Shown here one piece after another: positions 16,555-26,444 of a stretch of 37,526 nt of DNA; position 1 is the stretch's first letter, and each line of letters begins with the position of its first letter. The notes below the pieces were generated by a model that was not told the DNA's origin, did not search any database, and was given only the letters and a program-made list of their open reading frames with translations. The position numbers were made by a program, and so were the translations under genes. Origin of the DNA: an uncultured Gammaproteobacteria bacterium (GTDB lineage Bacteria; Pseudomonadota; Gammaproteobacteria; Arenicellales; Poriferihabitantaceae); NCBI GenBank assembly GCA_937992195.1, contig CALKKV010000049.1, positions 1 through 37,526 of the forward strand. Direction: 5' to 3'.

Positions 16555-17637
16555 GTGTTGAAGTTATTAAAAAATGATCTTGGTGGCCGAGTATTTTTAA
16601 CGATTCTGGTGCTAACTACGGTTTTCGTGCCAGTAGCCAATCTGTTATTACCTCCAGACAATCCGCTATACGTCAGCTCTTACACAGTAACACTCATCGG
16701 AAAGTATCTGTGTTATGCGATTTTGGCGCTTTCGCTAGATTTGGTTTGGGGATATCTCGGTATTATGAGTCTGGGTCACGGCGCATTCTTTGCTCTTGGC
16801 GGTTACGCCATGGGGATGTATCTCATGCGTCAGATTGGCGACCGTGGTGTATATGGAAATGCCGAGCTACCGGACTTTATGGTTTTTTTAAATTGGGATT
16901 CATTGCCGTGGTTCTGGTCGGGCTTTGATCAGTTATGGTTCGCGCTACTAATGGTAGTGCTTATTCCTGGCCTACTAGCATTTGTTTTTGGACTATTGGC
17001 TTTTCGTTCACGGGTCACAGGTGTGTATTTTTCTATCATTACCCAGGCGCTGACATATGCGCTCATGCTAGCGTTCTTTCGCAACGAAATGGGTTTTGGC
17101 GGCAACAATGGACTCACCGATTTCAAAGACATACTGGGTTTCAATATTCAGGCAGCGGAGACACGTGTTGCATTATTTACTGCATCTGCTGTGGTGCTCG
17201 CAGCTGCCTATTTAGCGTGTCGCTCAATCGTAAGTTCGAGACTTGGGGTTCTGTCGATGGCTGTGAGAGACGCGGAAAGTCGCGTTCGCTTTCTGGGTTA
17301 CAACGTAACCAATGTAAAACTAGCGGTATTCGTTTTTTCCGCTATGTTAGCAGGCGTCGCGGGTGCGCTGTACGTGCCTCAAGTTGGGATCATCAACCCT
17401 AGTGAATTCTCGCCTTTAAAGTCGATTGAACTGGTCATATGGGTAGCAGTTGGCGGGCGCGGTACACTATACGGCGCTATCTTGGGTGCGTTGGCAGTCA
17501 GTTATTCAAAAACATGGCTTACCGGGGCATTTCCTGAAGTATGGCTGTTTGCACTGGGAGCGCTGTTTATTCTTGTCACGATTTACTTGCCTAAAGGTGT
17601 GTCGGGATCAATAGAAACATTGAGGAAGCGCCGATGA
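16555..17637 (+). CDS. urtC: urea ABC transporter permease UrtC
   Basis: 360-aa LivM-type permease that partners UrtB. It starts with GTG, with GAGGG 8 nt upstream. Key segments are YLGIMSLGHGAFFALGGYAMGMYL, FGGNNGLTDFKDILGF (UrtC-specific) and the docking loop AVRDAESRVRFLGYNVTNVKLAVF. About eight hydrophobic segments are seen. The stop overlaps the urtD start by 4 bp (ATGA), showing translational coupling. Confidence 0.93.
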   Translation: MLKLLKNDLGGRVFLTILVLTTVFVPVANLLLPPDNPLYVSSYTVTLIGKYLCYAILALSLDLVWGYLGIMSLGHGAFFALGGYAMGMYLMRQIGDRGVYGNAELPDFMVFLNWDSLPWFWSGFDQLWFALLMVVLIPGLLAFVFGLLAFRSRVTGVYFSIITQALTYALMLAFFRNEMGFGGNNGLTDFKDILGFNIQAAETRVALFTASAVVLAAAYLACRSIVSSRLGVLSMAVRDAESRVRFLGYNVTNVKLAVFVFSAMLAGVAGALYVPQVGIINPSEFSPLKSIELVIWVAVGGRGTLYGAILGALAVSYSKTWLTGAFPEVWLFALGALFILVTIYLPKGVSGSIETLRKRR

Positions 17638-18464
17638 AACAGCTTGATGCGCTACGGCAGTCAATGCGGCGTGACCGCGTATTCGATTTCGTCCATCAAC
17701 GCAATCTCGCACAGGTTGATGTCACCCATGGACAACTGCTCTATATAGAAGACTTGAATGTCTCCTTCGATGGATTCAAAGCGATCAATAACCTTAATTT
17801 TTATCTGGAAGTGGGTGAGCTTCGCTGTTTGATCGGCCCTAACGGTGCCGGAAAAACCACAGTAATGGATATCATTACCGGTAAAACCCGCCCGGACAGT
17901 GGCAGCGTCTGGTTTGGTCAAAACATCAATCTGCTCGGGCTGGATGAACCCGCTATTGCCAGGCTCGGCATTGGTCGAAAGTTTCAGAAACCAACGGTAT
18001 TTGAAAACCACACCGTATTCCAGAATCTGGAGCTGTCAATGTCCGGTGATAAGGGAGTTTTTTCCGTTTACCGGGCAAAGCTCAGTGACAATGATCTAGA
18101 TCACATTGCGCATATTCTCGGCACCATTGGTTTAGTTGCAGAACAAAATAAACTGGCAGGAACGCTTTCTCATGGACAAAAACAATGGTTGGAAATCGGC
18201 ATGCTGCTTATTCAGGAACCCAAAATGTTATTGGTTGATGAACCTGTCGCAGGAATGACCCATGGAGAAATGGATCGCACCGCCGCCCTCTTAACCTCTT
18301 TGGCTGGAGAACATACCGTAGTTGTTGTCGAACACGACATGGAGTTTGTGCGCTCCATCGCAAACAAAGTCACTGTTTTACATCAGGGTAGTGTATTGGC
18401 CGAAGGCACCATGGATCAAATACAAGAGAACGAGAAAGTTAGAGAGGTGTATCTTGGTGAATGA
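17634..18464 (+). CDS. urtD: urea ABC transporter ATP-binding protein UrtD
   Basis: 276-aa LivG-type ATPase. Walker A is GPNGAGKTT, the signature is LSHGQKQWLEIGMLL, Walker B is LLVDEPVAGM and the H-loop is VVEHDMEF. The GRKFQKPTVFEN segment and the His in place of Gly in the signature (LSHGQ) are typical of UrtD. An N-terminal extension of about 35 residues precedes the nucleotide-binding fold. It overlaps urtC by 4 bp and urtE by 8 bp. Confidence 0.93.
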   Translation: MKQLDALRQSMRRDRVFDFVHQRNLAQVDVTHGQLLYIEDLNVSFDGFKAINNLNFYLEVGELRCLIGPNGAGKTTVMDIITGKTRPDSGSVWFGQNINLLGLDEPAIARLGIGRKFQKPTVFENHTVFQNLELSMSGDKGVFSVYRAKLSDNDLDHIAHILGTIGLVAEQNKLAGTLSHGQKQWLEIGMLLIQEPKMLLVDEPVAGMTHGEMDRTAALLTSLAGEHTVVVVEHDMEFVRSIANKVTVLHQGSVLAEGTMDQIQENEKVREVYLGE

Positions 18465-19200
18465 CTCTGTCAGAAACCAGCCCGACGAAGACAGCTGTTC
18501 ATCGTTGTTAACTGTTTCTTCAGTAGATCAGTACTATGGCGAAAGTCATATATTAAGGGGGGTGGATTTGCATATCCCGCCAAATCAATGCACTTGTCTA
18601 ATGGGAAGAAACGGGGTTGGGAAAACCACACTCTTGCATAGCATTATGGGGTTGCTGCCCGTGCGCGCTGGCAGCATAGAGTTTATGGGCAAAAACCTTT
18701 TGGAAAAAAACGCCGAGATGCGCGCATCGATGGGTATAGGCTATGTCCCCCAGGGTCGTCAAATATTTTCGCTGCTTAGTGTCGAAGAAAATCTACGGGT
18801 AGGTCTTGCTGCCCGAAGCGATCGGCGTCGCGAGATTCCCGCTGAGATTTTCGAATTGTTTCCGGTACTATATGATATGCGTAATCGTCGCGGTGGAGAC
18901 TTATCAGGAGGTCAACAGCAACAGCTCGCGATCGGTCGCGCCCTTGCGATCAATCCAAAACTGTTGATACTGGATGAACCGGCTGAAGGTATTCAACCCA
19001 ACATTGTACGAGAGATCGGTGATGTCATCCGCATGCTGGTGAGGGAAGCCGGCATTACTGTGCTTCTTGTAGAACAAAAATTGCCTTTTGCGAGACGTGT
19101 TGCTGATAGATTTAGTATTCTTGTCAGAGGAACAAATGTGGCACACGGAAAAATAAGTGAACTATCAGACGCACTGGTTACAGAACACCTGAATGTTTGA
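18457..19200 (+). CDS. urtE: urea ABC transporter ATP-binding protein UrtE
   Basis: 247-aa LivF-type ATPase, the second nucleotide-binding subunit. Walker A is GRNGVGKTT, the signature is LSGGQQQQLAIGRAL, Walker B is LLILDEPAEGIQP and the H-loop residue is replaced as in LivF proteins (LLVEQKLPFA). The start is taken as GTG at 18457, which overlaps the urtD stop by 8 bp. A longer open frame from 18322 runs antiparallel in sense to no known domain and lies wholly inside urtD, so it was not used. The urease genes follow after 21 bp. Confidence 0.92.
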   Translation: MNDSVRNQPDEDSCSSLLTVSSVDQYYGESHILRGVDLHIPPNQCTCLMGRNGVGKTTLLHSIMGLLPVRAGSIEFMGKNLLEKNAEMRASMGIGYVPQGRQIFSLLSVEENLRVGLAARSDRRREIPAEIFELFPVLYDMRNRRGGDLSGGQQQQLAIGRALAINPKLLILDEPAEGIQPNIVREIGDVIRMLVREAGITVLLVEQKLPFARRVADRFSILVRGTNVAHGKISELSDALVTEHLNV

Positions 19201-19221
19201 CTTCCGTCAAAAAATGAAAAC

Positions 19222-20064
19222 ATGAATCGAGCGCTGGCGCCCCGAGGTGCAGCCGGCGACGGCTGGCATGCGCGTCTTAAACTAGGATTTACCGCTGGGG
19301 AGAATCGCACTTTACTTGCGGAGCGACAGCGCCATGGACCGCTGAGTGTCCAAAGACCATTTTATCCTGAAGGTGACGTGTGTCATGTTTATATTCTCCA
19401 TCCTCCAGGAGGCGTAGTCGGTGGAGACCAAATTGAACAAGATGTTCGAGTGGACGCCGGTGCCGCTGCATTAATTACCACTCCCGGCGCAACCAAGTTT
19501 TACCGCTCGGCTGGGGAAGACGCGCTGGTTACCAACCGGTTATCTGTTATCGGCAGTTTAGAATGGCTCCCGCAAGAAACAATTGTTTTCGATAAAGCCC
19601 GAATACGACAACGTACACTGATTGACCTGAGTGAGGAGGCCAGCTTTATTGGATGGGAAATGATTTGCCTAGGAAGGCCGGCGTCGGATCATTGGTTTGA
19701 AGAAGGGTCTGCGGCTTTCTCTATGCAAGTACAACAAAACGGTAAGCTTATACTCAATGAAAGGCTCCCTGTTACAGCTTCGTTATCATTAACAAGTCCC
19801 GCCTGCCTACGTGGCCATTTTTTCACCGCGACAATGCTGGTGACACCGATCAGTCAACACCAAATTGAAGTGATTTCTCGCTATTTTAGTAAACAAGTGA
19901 AAGATGAGCTACTTACCACAACGTTACTAGATAACTTACTTGTCATTCGATATTTGGGAGACCAGCCCAATCAGTGTCGCAAACACTTTGAATCCCTGTG
20001 GAAAATTCTCAGGCAAGAAGTTCTGCAACGAAGTCCAACACCGCCCCGAATTTGGAACACCTAA
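19222..20064 (+). CDS. ureD: urease accessory protein UreD
   Basis: 280-aa urease maturation factor that binds apo-urease and recruits UreF and UreG for nickel insertion. Diagnostic segments are [20 protein letters not shown] (here [16 protein letters not shown]), [16 protein letters not shown] and [15 protein letters not shown]. It opens the urease part of the operon, 21 bp after urtE. Confidence 0.93.
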   Translation: MNRALAPRGAAGDGWHARLKLGFTAGENRTLLAERQRHGPLSVQRPFYPEGDVCHVYILHPPGGVVGGDQIEQDVRVDAGAAALITTPGATKFYRSAGEDALVTNRLSVIGSLEWLPQETIVFDKARIRQRTLIDLSEEASFIGWEMICLGRPASDHWFEEGSAAFSMQVQQNGKLILNERLPVTASLSLTSPACLRGHFFTATMLVTPISQHQIEVISRYFSKQVKDELLTTTLLDNLLVIRYLGDQPNQCRKHFESLWKILRQEVLQRSPTPPRIWNT

Positions 20065-20083
20065 ACCGATAGCAATTAATACG

Positions 20084-20386
20084 ATGGAATTGACACCCAG
20101 AGAAAAAGACAAGCTGCTGATTTTTACTGCCGCCCTGCTGGCCGAAAGGCGCAAAGAGCGTGGTGTAAAGCTTAACTACCCTGAAGCCGTGGCGTTTATA
20201 AGCGCGGCGGTAATGGAAGGCGCGAGAGACGGGCGCTCTGTCGCTGAACTAATGGATTTTGGGAGAACACTGCTTACACGGGATGATGTGATGGAAGGAA
20301 TTGCAGAGATGATTCACGATGTTCAGGTCGAAGCGACATTCCCCGACGGCACCAAGCTTGTGACCGTGCATAACCCGATCATATAG
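20084..20386 (+). CDS. ureA: urease subunit gamma (UreA)
   Basis: 100-aa gamma subunit, the canonical length. It begins [20 protein letters not shown] and contains [33 protein letters not shown] and the terminal [14 protein letters not shown]. The frame stays open upstream to 19940, but that part lies inside ureD and has no homology, so ATG 20084 is the start. ureB follows after 10 bp. Confidence 0.95.
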   Translation: MELTPREKDKLLIFTAALLAERRKERGVKLNYPEAVAFISAAVMEGARDGRSVAELMDFGRTLLTRDDVMEGIAEMIHDVQVEATFPDGTKLVTVHNPII

Positions 20387-20396
20387 GACACCGACA

Positions 20397-20714
20397 ATGA
20401 AGCCAGGAGAATTGATCACAGTTGAAGGTGAGATCGAGCTCAATGCAGGTAGAGAGAAGATCACACTGGAGATTTCCAATACCGGAGACCGGCCTGTGCA
20501 GGTTGGCTCACACTACCACTTTGCGGAAACCAATCCCGCCCTGCATTTTGATCGCCAAAAAGCGAGGGGTCGACGGCTCGATATTGCGGCCGGGACCGCC
20601 GTCAGATTTGAACCCGGACAGGTTCGCGAGGTAACACTTGTCGACTATGCCGGGGAGAGAAAAGTATATGGTTTTAATGGTGAGGTCATGGGGGAGCTTG
20701 ATTCAAATTCATGA
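20397..20714 (+). CDS. ureB: urease subunit beta (UreB)
   Basis: 105-aa beta subunit. The family pattern is complete: MKPGELI near the start, [37 protein letters not shown] and [10 protein letters not shown]. It assembles with UreA and UreC into the (alpha-beta-gamma)3 enzyme. Its stop overlaps the ureC start by 4 bp (ATGA). Confidence 0.95.
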   Translation: MKPGELITVEGEIELNAGREKITLEISNTGDRPVQVGSHYHFAETNPALHFDRQKARGRRLDIAAGTAVRFEPGQVREVTLVDYAGERKVYGFNGEVMGELDSNS

Positions 20715-22414
20715 GCAAGATTAGCCGGCAGGCATATGCGGAGATGTATGGCCCGACAACGGGCGATCGTGTGCGATTGGGAGACTCTTGTCTTTTTGCC
20801 AAAGTGGAGAGCGACTTTACGCATTATGGCGACGAAGTGAAGTTCGGTGGCGGCAAGGTGATTCGTGATGGCATGGGACAGAGCCAACGTTGTTCGGATG
20901 AAATTGTCGATACCGTGATCACTAATGCCTTGATCATTGATACCTGGGGTATTGCCAAAGCCGATGTTGGCATAAAGAATGGTCGCATTGCTGGAATCGG
21001 CAAAGCCGGTAATCCAGATGTACAACCCGGGGTAAATATTGTCATCGGTCCAGGTACCGAGGTAATTGCGGGCGAAGGCAATCTGTTAACCGCAGGCGCC
21101 ATAGACGCGCATATTCATCTGATTTGTCCGCAGCAAATCGAAGAGGCATTGATGTCAGGGGTGACTACAATGCTTGGTGGAGGAGTTGGCCCAGCAACTG
21201 GAACCAATGCTACAACCTGTACGCCGGGTGTCTGGAACCTCGAGCGCATGCTTGGCGCAGCGGACTCCTTTCCAATGAATCTGGGCTTTCTTGGAAAGGG
21301 AAATGCGAGTTTGCCAGCACCCCTGATCGAGCAAGTTGAAACCGGCGCGATCGGATTGAAACTCCACGAAGACTGGGGCACGACACCTGCGGCGATCGAC
21401 AATTGCCTGAGCGTTGCAGAACAGTTTGATATCCAGGTAGCGATTCATACCGACACCTTGAACGAATCAGGTTTCGTAGAGCATACCCTGTCAGCGATGA
21501 AAGGCCGCACGATTCACACTTATCATACTGAAGGCGCTGGGGGAGGACACGCTCCGGACATTATTAAGGCTTGCGGGGAGTCGTTTGTCTTGCCCTCTTC
21601 TACCAATCCAACACGACCTTACACTATAAACACCGTCGATGAGCATTTGGATATGTTGATGGTATGTCATCACCTTGATCCAAACATTGCTGAAGATGTA
21701 GCCTTCGCAGAGTCGAGAATTCGAAGGGAAACCATTGCTGCAGAAGATATTTTGCATGACCTAGGTGCGTTTTCTATGATCGCATCTGACTCTCAGGCAA
21801 TGGGTCGGGTCGGAGAAGTCGTTACAAGAACCTGGCAAACTGCACATAAGATGCGAGAACAAAGAGGGCCACTGGAAACCGATCCGTCTGACAGTGATAA
21901 TTTCAGAATCAAACGCTACATTGCGAAATACACCATTAATCCAGCCATTACCCATGGACTGGCCCATGAGGTGGGGTCGGTTGAAGTGGGAAAGCTTGCT
22001 GACCTGGTATTATGGAAGCCCGCTTTCTTTGGCACCAAGCCCAGCTTGATTATTAAGGGCGGATTTATTTCAGCAGCGCCAATGGGTGATCCCAATGCAT
22101 CGATTCCGACACCACAACCGGTTCACTATCGCCCTATGTTCGGTTCTTACGGCAAGGTTCGAGAACAAACAAGTATCACCTTTATGTCTGACGCCGGGGT
22201 AAGCAAAAAGATCAACGAGAAGCTGGGATTAGCGTCGAAGGTAAGCGCAGTAAGCGGGTGTCGCAAAGTGACAAAGTCAGACATGGTATTGAATGACTAC
22301 CAACCGGATATCCATGTCGATCCACAAACATACGAGGTTCAGGCTGACGGAGTAACGTTGCATTGTGAGCCAGCGTCAGAACTACCGATGGCACAAAGAT
22401 ACTTCCTTTTTTAG
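20711..22414 (+). CDS. ureC: urease subunit alpha (UreC), catalytic
   Basis: 567-aa catalytic subunit hydrolysing urea to ammonia and carbamate. All active-site residues sit at the canonical numbers: Ni ligands H134 and H136 (HIHLICPQQ), the carbamylated K217 and H219 (GLKLHEDWG), H246, H272 and D360, with catalytic H320 and flap C319 (MVCHH). The protein is full length and should be active. It is cytoplasmic and fed by UrtABCDE. Confidence 0.97.
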   Translation: MSKISRQAYAEMYGPTTGDRVRLGDSCLFAKVESDFTHYGDEVKFGGGKVIRDGMGQSQRCSDEIVDTVITNALIIDTWGIAKADVGIKNGRIAGIGKAGNPDVQPGVNIVIGPGTEVIAGEGNLLTAGAIDAHIHLICPQQIEEALMSGVTTMLGGGVGPATGTNATTCTPGVWNLERMLGAADSFPMNLGFLGKGNASLPAPLIEQVETGAIGLKLHEDWGTTPAAIDNCLSVAEQFDIQVAIHTDTLNESGFVEHTLSAMKGRTIHTYHTEGAGGGHAPDIIKACGESFVLPSSTNPTRPYTINTVDEHLDMLMVCHHLDPNIAEDVAFAESRIRRETIAAEDILHDLGAFSMIASDSQAMGRVGEVVTRTWQTAHKMREQRGPLETDPSDSDNFRIKRYIAKYTINPAITHGLAHEVGSVEVGKLADLVLWKPAFFGTKPSLIIKGGFISAAPMGDPNASIPTPQPVHYRPMFGSYGKVREQTSITFMSDAGVSKKINEKLGLASKVSAVSGCRKVTKSDMVLNDYQPDIHVDPQTYEVQADGVTLHCEPASELPMAQRYFLF

Positions 22415-22416
22415 CG

Positions 22417-22866
22417 ATGCTTCATATCAGCAAAAAAACTGCACAGCCCGAAACACCCGATGATAGCGTAACGCTGATATTTGAGCTGCGCTCCAAAAGT
22501 CGGCAGCGGGTCAGATTAGATAGCGGCGAAGAGGCAGCGATCACACTTGCGCGGGGCAGTCAGCTATTCCCGGGTGATCTATTAGTTTCTGATTGCGGCA
22601 AGGTTGTAGAGGTAAAAGCCGGACGCGAAAAGCTATCTGTGGTGAAATCAGATGATCTGCTTCAGTTAACGCGTGCAAGCTACCATCTGGGTAACCGCCA
22701 TGTCGCACTGCAGATCAATTCTAACGAGCTTCGTTATTTACACGATCATGTTCTCGACGAAATGATTCAAGGGTTGGGGTTATCGGTTCAATCAGAGCAA
22801 TTGCCATTTACACCTGAATCCGGCGCCTATGGCGAGCATGCCCATGTCTCCGGACACAGTCACTAG
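22417..22866 (+). CDS. ureE: urease accessory protein UreE (nickel chaperone)
   Basis: 149-aa metallochaperone delivering Ni2+ to the UreD-UreF-UreG complex. The peptide-binding N-terminal domain is followed by the metal domain with YHLGNRHVALQI and the conserved ELRYLHDHVLDEM. The C-terminus is only modestly histidine-rich (EHAHVSGHSH), unlike the long His tail of Klebsiella UreE, so it probably does not store nickel. It starts 2 bp after ureC. Confidence 0.93.
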   Translation: MLHISKKTAQPETPDDSVTLIFELRSKSRQRVRLDSGEEAAITLARGSQLFPGDLLVSDCGKVVEVKAGREKLSVVKSDDLLQLTRASYHLGNRHVALQINSNELRYLHDHVLDEMIQGLGLSVQSEQLPFTPESGAYGEHAHVSGHSH

Positions 22867-22888
22867 TGCATACAGACAAATCCCTGTG

Positions 22889-23569
22889 ATGAAACATTCC
22901 ACTTCGATCGCCCATGCTCGCCTGCTCCAGTTAGCTAGTGCTGCTTTACCAGTTGGCGCGTTCACCTATTCCCAGGGATTGGAATGGGCTGTCGAACAAC
23001 AGTGGGTTAACTCAGAAGAAACGCTGTATGCCTGGCTCGAAAATCAACTGCAAACAAGCATTGCTGCACTCGAAGCACCACTGTATTTACGGATGACAAA
23101 GGCGCTGGATGACAATGATATTGAAGCATTTGCCTATTGGGTGAACTATCTTGTTGCAAGTCGCGAAACAGCAGAACTGAGAGCGGAAGAATCACAAAGA
23201 GGACGTGCAATGACACGGCTACTACCACAACTTGGGCTTAGTATCTCAGCACAAGAAAACGAGATATTAAAACAATCACAGCTGGCGGGGTTTGCATGGG
23301 CCACAAGTCGTTGGCAGATCGCGAGCGCGGATGCATTGCTCGCTTGGCTGTTTGCATGGATAGAAAACAGTGTTCTTGCTGGCGTCAAACTGATTCCTCT
23401 TGGTCAAACCCAGGGTCAACAAATAATTTTTTCTCTGTGCGAGGGAATAGAACCGGTAATTGCAAATGCTGGGGAAGTTCCTGACGATGAACTCGGATTT
23501 AGTTGCACCGCGCAAGTAATCGCGAGCAGTATGCACGAAACACAATACACACGGTTATATAGATCTTAG
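22889..23569 (+). CDS. ureF: urease accessory protein UreF
   Basis: 226-aa helical maturation factor gating UreG action. The opening [25 protein letters not shown] is the UreF signature, and [11 protein letters not shown] and [11 protein letters not shown] follow. The start at ATG 22889 gives the usual length; an in-frame ATG at 22829 would overlap ureE by 38 bp and add 20 residues without homology. Neither has a clear Shine-Dalgarno, so the start is uncertain. ureG follows after 2 bp. Confidence 0.92.
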   Translation: MKHSTSIAHARLLQLASAALPVGAFTYSQGLEWAVEQQWVNSEETLYAWLENQLQTSIAALEAPLYLRMTKALDDNDIEAFAYWVNYLVASRETAELRAEESQRGRAMTRLLPQLGLSISAQENEILKQSQLAGFAWATSRWQIASADALLAWLFAWIENSVLAGVKLIPLGQTQGQQIIFSLCEGIEPVIANAGEVPDDELGFSCTAQVIASSMHETQYTRLYRS

Positions 23570-23571
23570 AT

Positions 23572-24192
23572 ATGAATTCTTCTCCTCTTCGAATTGGCGT
23601 TGGTGGTCCGGTGGGCTCTGGCAAAACTGCACTTCTGGATGCACTGTGTAAATCAATGCGTGATCATTATGAGATCGCTGTGGTGACCAACGATATCTAT
23701 ACGCGAGAAGATGCCGAGTTTCTAACGCGAAGTGGTGCACTTGTGCCTGAACGCATCGTTGGAGTGGAAACCGGGGGGTGTCCGCATACCGCGATACGTG
23801 AAGACGCTTCTATGAATCTTGCAGCAGTAGATGACCTAAGTGAAAAATTTGACGACCTCGATATCGTATTTATTGAGAGCGGTGGGGATAACCTTAGCGC
23901 AACGTTTAGTCCGGAGCTGGCAGATCTAACGATCTATGTAATCGATGTCGCTGAAGGTGAAAAAATTCCAAGAAAAGGTGGTCCTGGAATCACTAAATCT
24001 GATTTATTAGTGATTAATAAAATCGACCTGGCCCCGCATGTTGGTGCGTCACTGGAGGTTATGGAGTCAGACACCCGAAGAATGCGTGGCGAAAAGCCAT
24101 TTGTGTTTTCAAACTTGAAAAAGACACAGGGGCTAAAAGAAATTCAGCATTTTATTCGCAAACAAGGTCTGTTCGAAACCGCTGTTTCGTAA
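23572..24192 (+). CDS. ureG: urease accessory GTPase UreG
   Basis: 206-aa SIMIBI-class GTPase that powers nickel insertion into urease. The P-loop GGPVGSGKT spans residues 11-19. [15 protein letters not shown], the nickel-binding [17 protein letters not shown] (Cys-Pro-His), [18 protein letters not shown] and the base-specificity motif [11 protein letters not shown] are all present. It is the last gene of the operon; no convincing terminator hairpin is seen in the 100 bp that follow. Confidence 0.95.
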   Translation: MNSSPLRIGVGGPVGSGKTALLDALCKSMRDHYEIAVVTNDIYTREDAEFLTRSGALVPERIVGVETGGCPHTAIREDASMNLAAVDDLSEKFDDLDIVFIESGGDNLSATFSPELADLTIYVIDVAEGEKIPRKGGPGITKSDLLVINKIDLAPHVGASLEVMESDTRRMRGEKPFVFSNLKKTQGLKEIQHFIRKQGLFETAVS

Positions 24193-24293
24193 ACCCTAAA
24201 TATTGCTCTGTGTATGGTTTAGCATGTAAGTGCAGTGTTTCAAAAAAACGACAACATTCGCTATCGAAATTCTCAAAACATGCTCTTAAGAAT

Positions 24294-25727
24294 TTACTCT
24301 ATCGGCGTATGATTAAAACTCGCCATCGCCTTGACCTTTTCTAACCCGCCGAGTTCTGCGAGCTTTTCCTGTTGATCTGAAAATGCCATTCGGTTTACTT
24401 CTTCCGGATCGAGTATGTCGAGCAATTGATTAATAAGCATTTCTTGCACATCTGCATATTCGGTTTTTCCAGCAAGATTGTTTTGCTCTTTAGAATCATT
24501 TTCCATATCAAAGAGCAATGGCGGATGCCCTTCTGAAAAATAAACCAGTTTCCAGCGATCTTTTCGCAACATATAAAAACCACATGGGCTACCACCATCG
24601 TGATATTCACTAATGACCGGTCGGTGAGGATCCGGCGCATCGATCACCTGATGCAATGATCGACTTTGCCAGGCTTTTGCTGAGACTGGTGAGTTGCCAG
24701 TGACCGTTTGCTCAATTGTAGCGTCGATATCAGTAAGCGACACTGGCGTCGAATTGACTGCCGGCTCAATGCCTGCACCGCTGAGAATCATTGGTATCCC
24801 AACCGAATCTTCATACATATAACACTTACCCCAAATACCATGATTCCCCAGCATGTCGCCATGATCGCTGGTATAAATAATTTGGGTGTCATCGGCGTGA
24901 CCAGCTTGATCTAATGCGGTAAATACTTGCGATACGTTGTCGTCAAGAAAACTGCAAAGTCCGTAATAGTTTTTTAATCCAACCTGCTCACTCTGTTGAT
25001 CGAAGTGATCAGCGTAATCCCAGAACTGCCGCATGGTATCTATAACTGGATGCTTAAGCCGGGCTTTCGAATCGTTGCTATGAGGTGTTGGGATATGGAT
25101 ATCTCTGTATAGATTAAAAAACGCTTCCGGCGCTGACAATGGATAGTGTGGGCATATGAATGATACGAACATTACCCAAGGTTTTGGTTGCGATGAAGCG
25201 CGCTGTTGCAACCAGTTCACTGCGGCCTTGGTAATATTTCGGTCGTACTGTGTGTAGTGCGTTTCACCTGGTCCAAGTTGCGTCGACATCTCTATCGTAT
25301 CCCGAAACTCCCCCATTGGTTTTCTCAACAATGCCTGGGGCCAACCAACTCCGTTGTTGGCAAGATACATGGGGTGAATTTGTTCGGTAAAACCCAGATC
25401 GTCATTCGCAGATCGATAGTGCAACTTACCCATCGACACCACTTCATGTCCTTTATCTCGCAGACGATGCATCCAGCTACGCTGCTGCCCATAATAAGGT
25501 TCCGCTGAGGACCAGCATCGATTTTCAAAGACAGGGGTGCCGGTCGCAAAACTAGCGCGCGCAGACACACAGATTGGCGAGGGGGTATAAGCATTCTCAA
25601 AGCGCACACCCTCATTGGCTAGTCTGTCCAACGTTGGCGTATGAACCAACGAATTCCCATAGGCGCCCATGACTGAGCGCGCATGTTCGTCAGACATGAT
25701 CACCAATACGTTTTTACCATTCGTCAT
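24294..25727 (-). CDS. sulfatase family hydrolase (type I sulfatase / alkaline phosphatase superfamily)
   Basis: 477-aa sulfatase-fold protein without a signal peptide, hence cytoplasmic. D13 (VIMSDEHA) and the SDHGDMLGNHGIWGK segment supply metal ligands. The formylglycine site is C53-V-S-A-R in PSPICVSARASFATG, where the usual CxPxR/CxAxR has Ser at the third position. The overall pattern (GKLHYRS, FICPHYPLSAPEAF) is that of the choline-sulfatase/phosphonate-hydrolase region of the superfamily. The neighbours suggest choline-O-sulfate or another amine sulfate ester, but this is inference. AAGG precedes the ATG. It is co-directional with the XRE-cupin gene upstream. Confidence 0.85.
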   Translation of the reverse strand: MTNGKNVLVIMSDEHARSVMGAYGNSLVHTPTLDRLANEGVRFENAYTPSPICVSARASFATGTPVFENRCWSSAEPYYGQQRSWMHRLRDKGHEVVSMGKLHYRSANDDLGFTEQIHPMYLANNGVGWPQALLRKPMGEFRDTIEMSTQLGPGETHYTQYDRNITKAAVNWLQQRASSQPKPWVMFVSFICPHYPLSAPEAFFNLYRDIHIPTPHSNDSKARLKHPVIDTMRQFWDYADHFDQQSEQVGLKNYYGLCSFLDDNVSQVFTALDQAGHADDTQIIYTSDHGDMLGNHGIWGKCYMYEDSVGIPMILSGAGIEPAVNSTPVSLTDIDATIEQTVTGNSPVSAKAWQSRSLHQVIDAPDPHRPVISEYHDGGSPCGFYMLRKDRWKLVYFSEGHPPLLFDMENDSKEQNNLAGKTEYADVQEMLINQLLDILDPEEVNRMAFSDQQEKLAELGGLEKVKAMASFNHTPIE

Positions 25728-25814
25728 TTATAGCCTTATCGAACTGTTGTTATTACATTAAAAGATCGAAGCAAAAAGACTAAATCCAACTTTTTCCTAT
25801 ACATGTTCTGCAAG

Positions 25815-26444
25815 CTAGTATCTTAAAGTGATAGGAGAGTTAGCCCAGATCACTACGGTGTCTTCTGTTTTTGAAGGATTGTTATAGCGATGGTTCAAAG
25901 TGCTGTTAAAAGAAAAACTATCCCCTTCCTCAAGCATATATACATTGTCGTCAATAATGAGTTCCAACAATCCGGAAACCACCAGGCCGGCTTCTTCCCC
26001 TTTATGGTTATAGCTATCATCCCCTGTTGAAGCCCCCGGCTCATAGCGGGATATGCCTAAAACCAGGTTACCGTTTAGATTGGTGGAAAGCAGATGGTCG
26101 TGCAGTCCGAGATAGTCGGTGTTTGCCAATGCTGTATAAGAAAGTTTGCGACGGTTTGCTTTTCTGACAATGAACTTCTTTTCGTCTTCACTTTGTTCGG
26201 TTTCATCAACCGGGAAGAACCAACCGATATGAATTCCCAGTGCTTCAGAAATTTTTTGCAAAGCAGCCACCGATGGTTTGGTTATGTTGCGCTCCACCTG
26301 ACTTAGAAAACCAACTGACTTTCCGGTGGCTCCCGCCATTTGTTCCAGAGTTAAACCACGCACGTTTCGCAGCTGTCTAATTTCATCTCCGAGATTCGCC
26401 AGTTGATCTACGGAATTCGTATTCGTATCGACTAAATTGACCAT
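25815..26444 (-). CDS. XRE-family regulator with C-terminal cupin domain
   Basis: 209-aa transcription factor. The helix-turn-helix is at about residues 18-75 (IRQLRNVRGLTLEQMAGATGKSVGFLSQVERNITKPSVAALQKISEALGI). A cupin sensor domain covers about 120-205 (SYNHKGEEAGLVVSGLLELII, MLEEGDSFSFNSTLNHRYNN). Such PuuR-like proteins usually repress amine or amino-acid catabolic genes and release DNA on binding a pathway metabolite. It starts inside the end of the oxidoreductase gene (13-bp overlap) behind a strong GGAGGGG, so the two are co-expressed. The palindrome at 28427-28454 is the obvious operator candidate. Confidence 0.88.
   Translation of the reverse strand: MVNLVDTNTNSVDQLANLGDEIRQLRNVRGLTLEQMAGATGKSVGFLSQVERNITKPSVAALQKISEALGIHIGWFFPVDETEQSEDEKKFIVRKANRRKLSYTALANTDYLGLHDHLLSTNLNGNLVLGISRYEPGASTGDDSYNHKGEEAGLVVSGLLELIIDDNVYMLEEGDSFSFNSTLNHRYNNPSKTEDTVVIWANSPITLRY

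Noticed and set aside
18322..18456. N-terminal extension of UrtE
   Set aside because: The frame is open inside urtD but has no homology; GTG at 18457 at the urtD stop gives the normal UrtE length.
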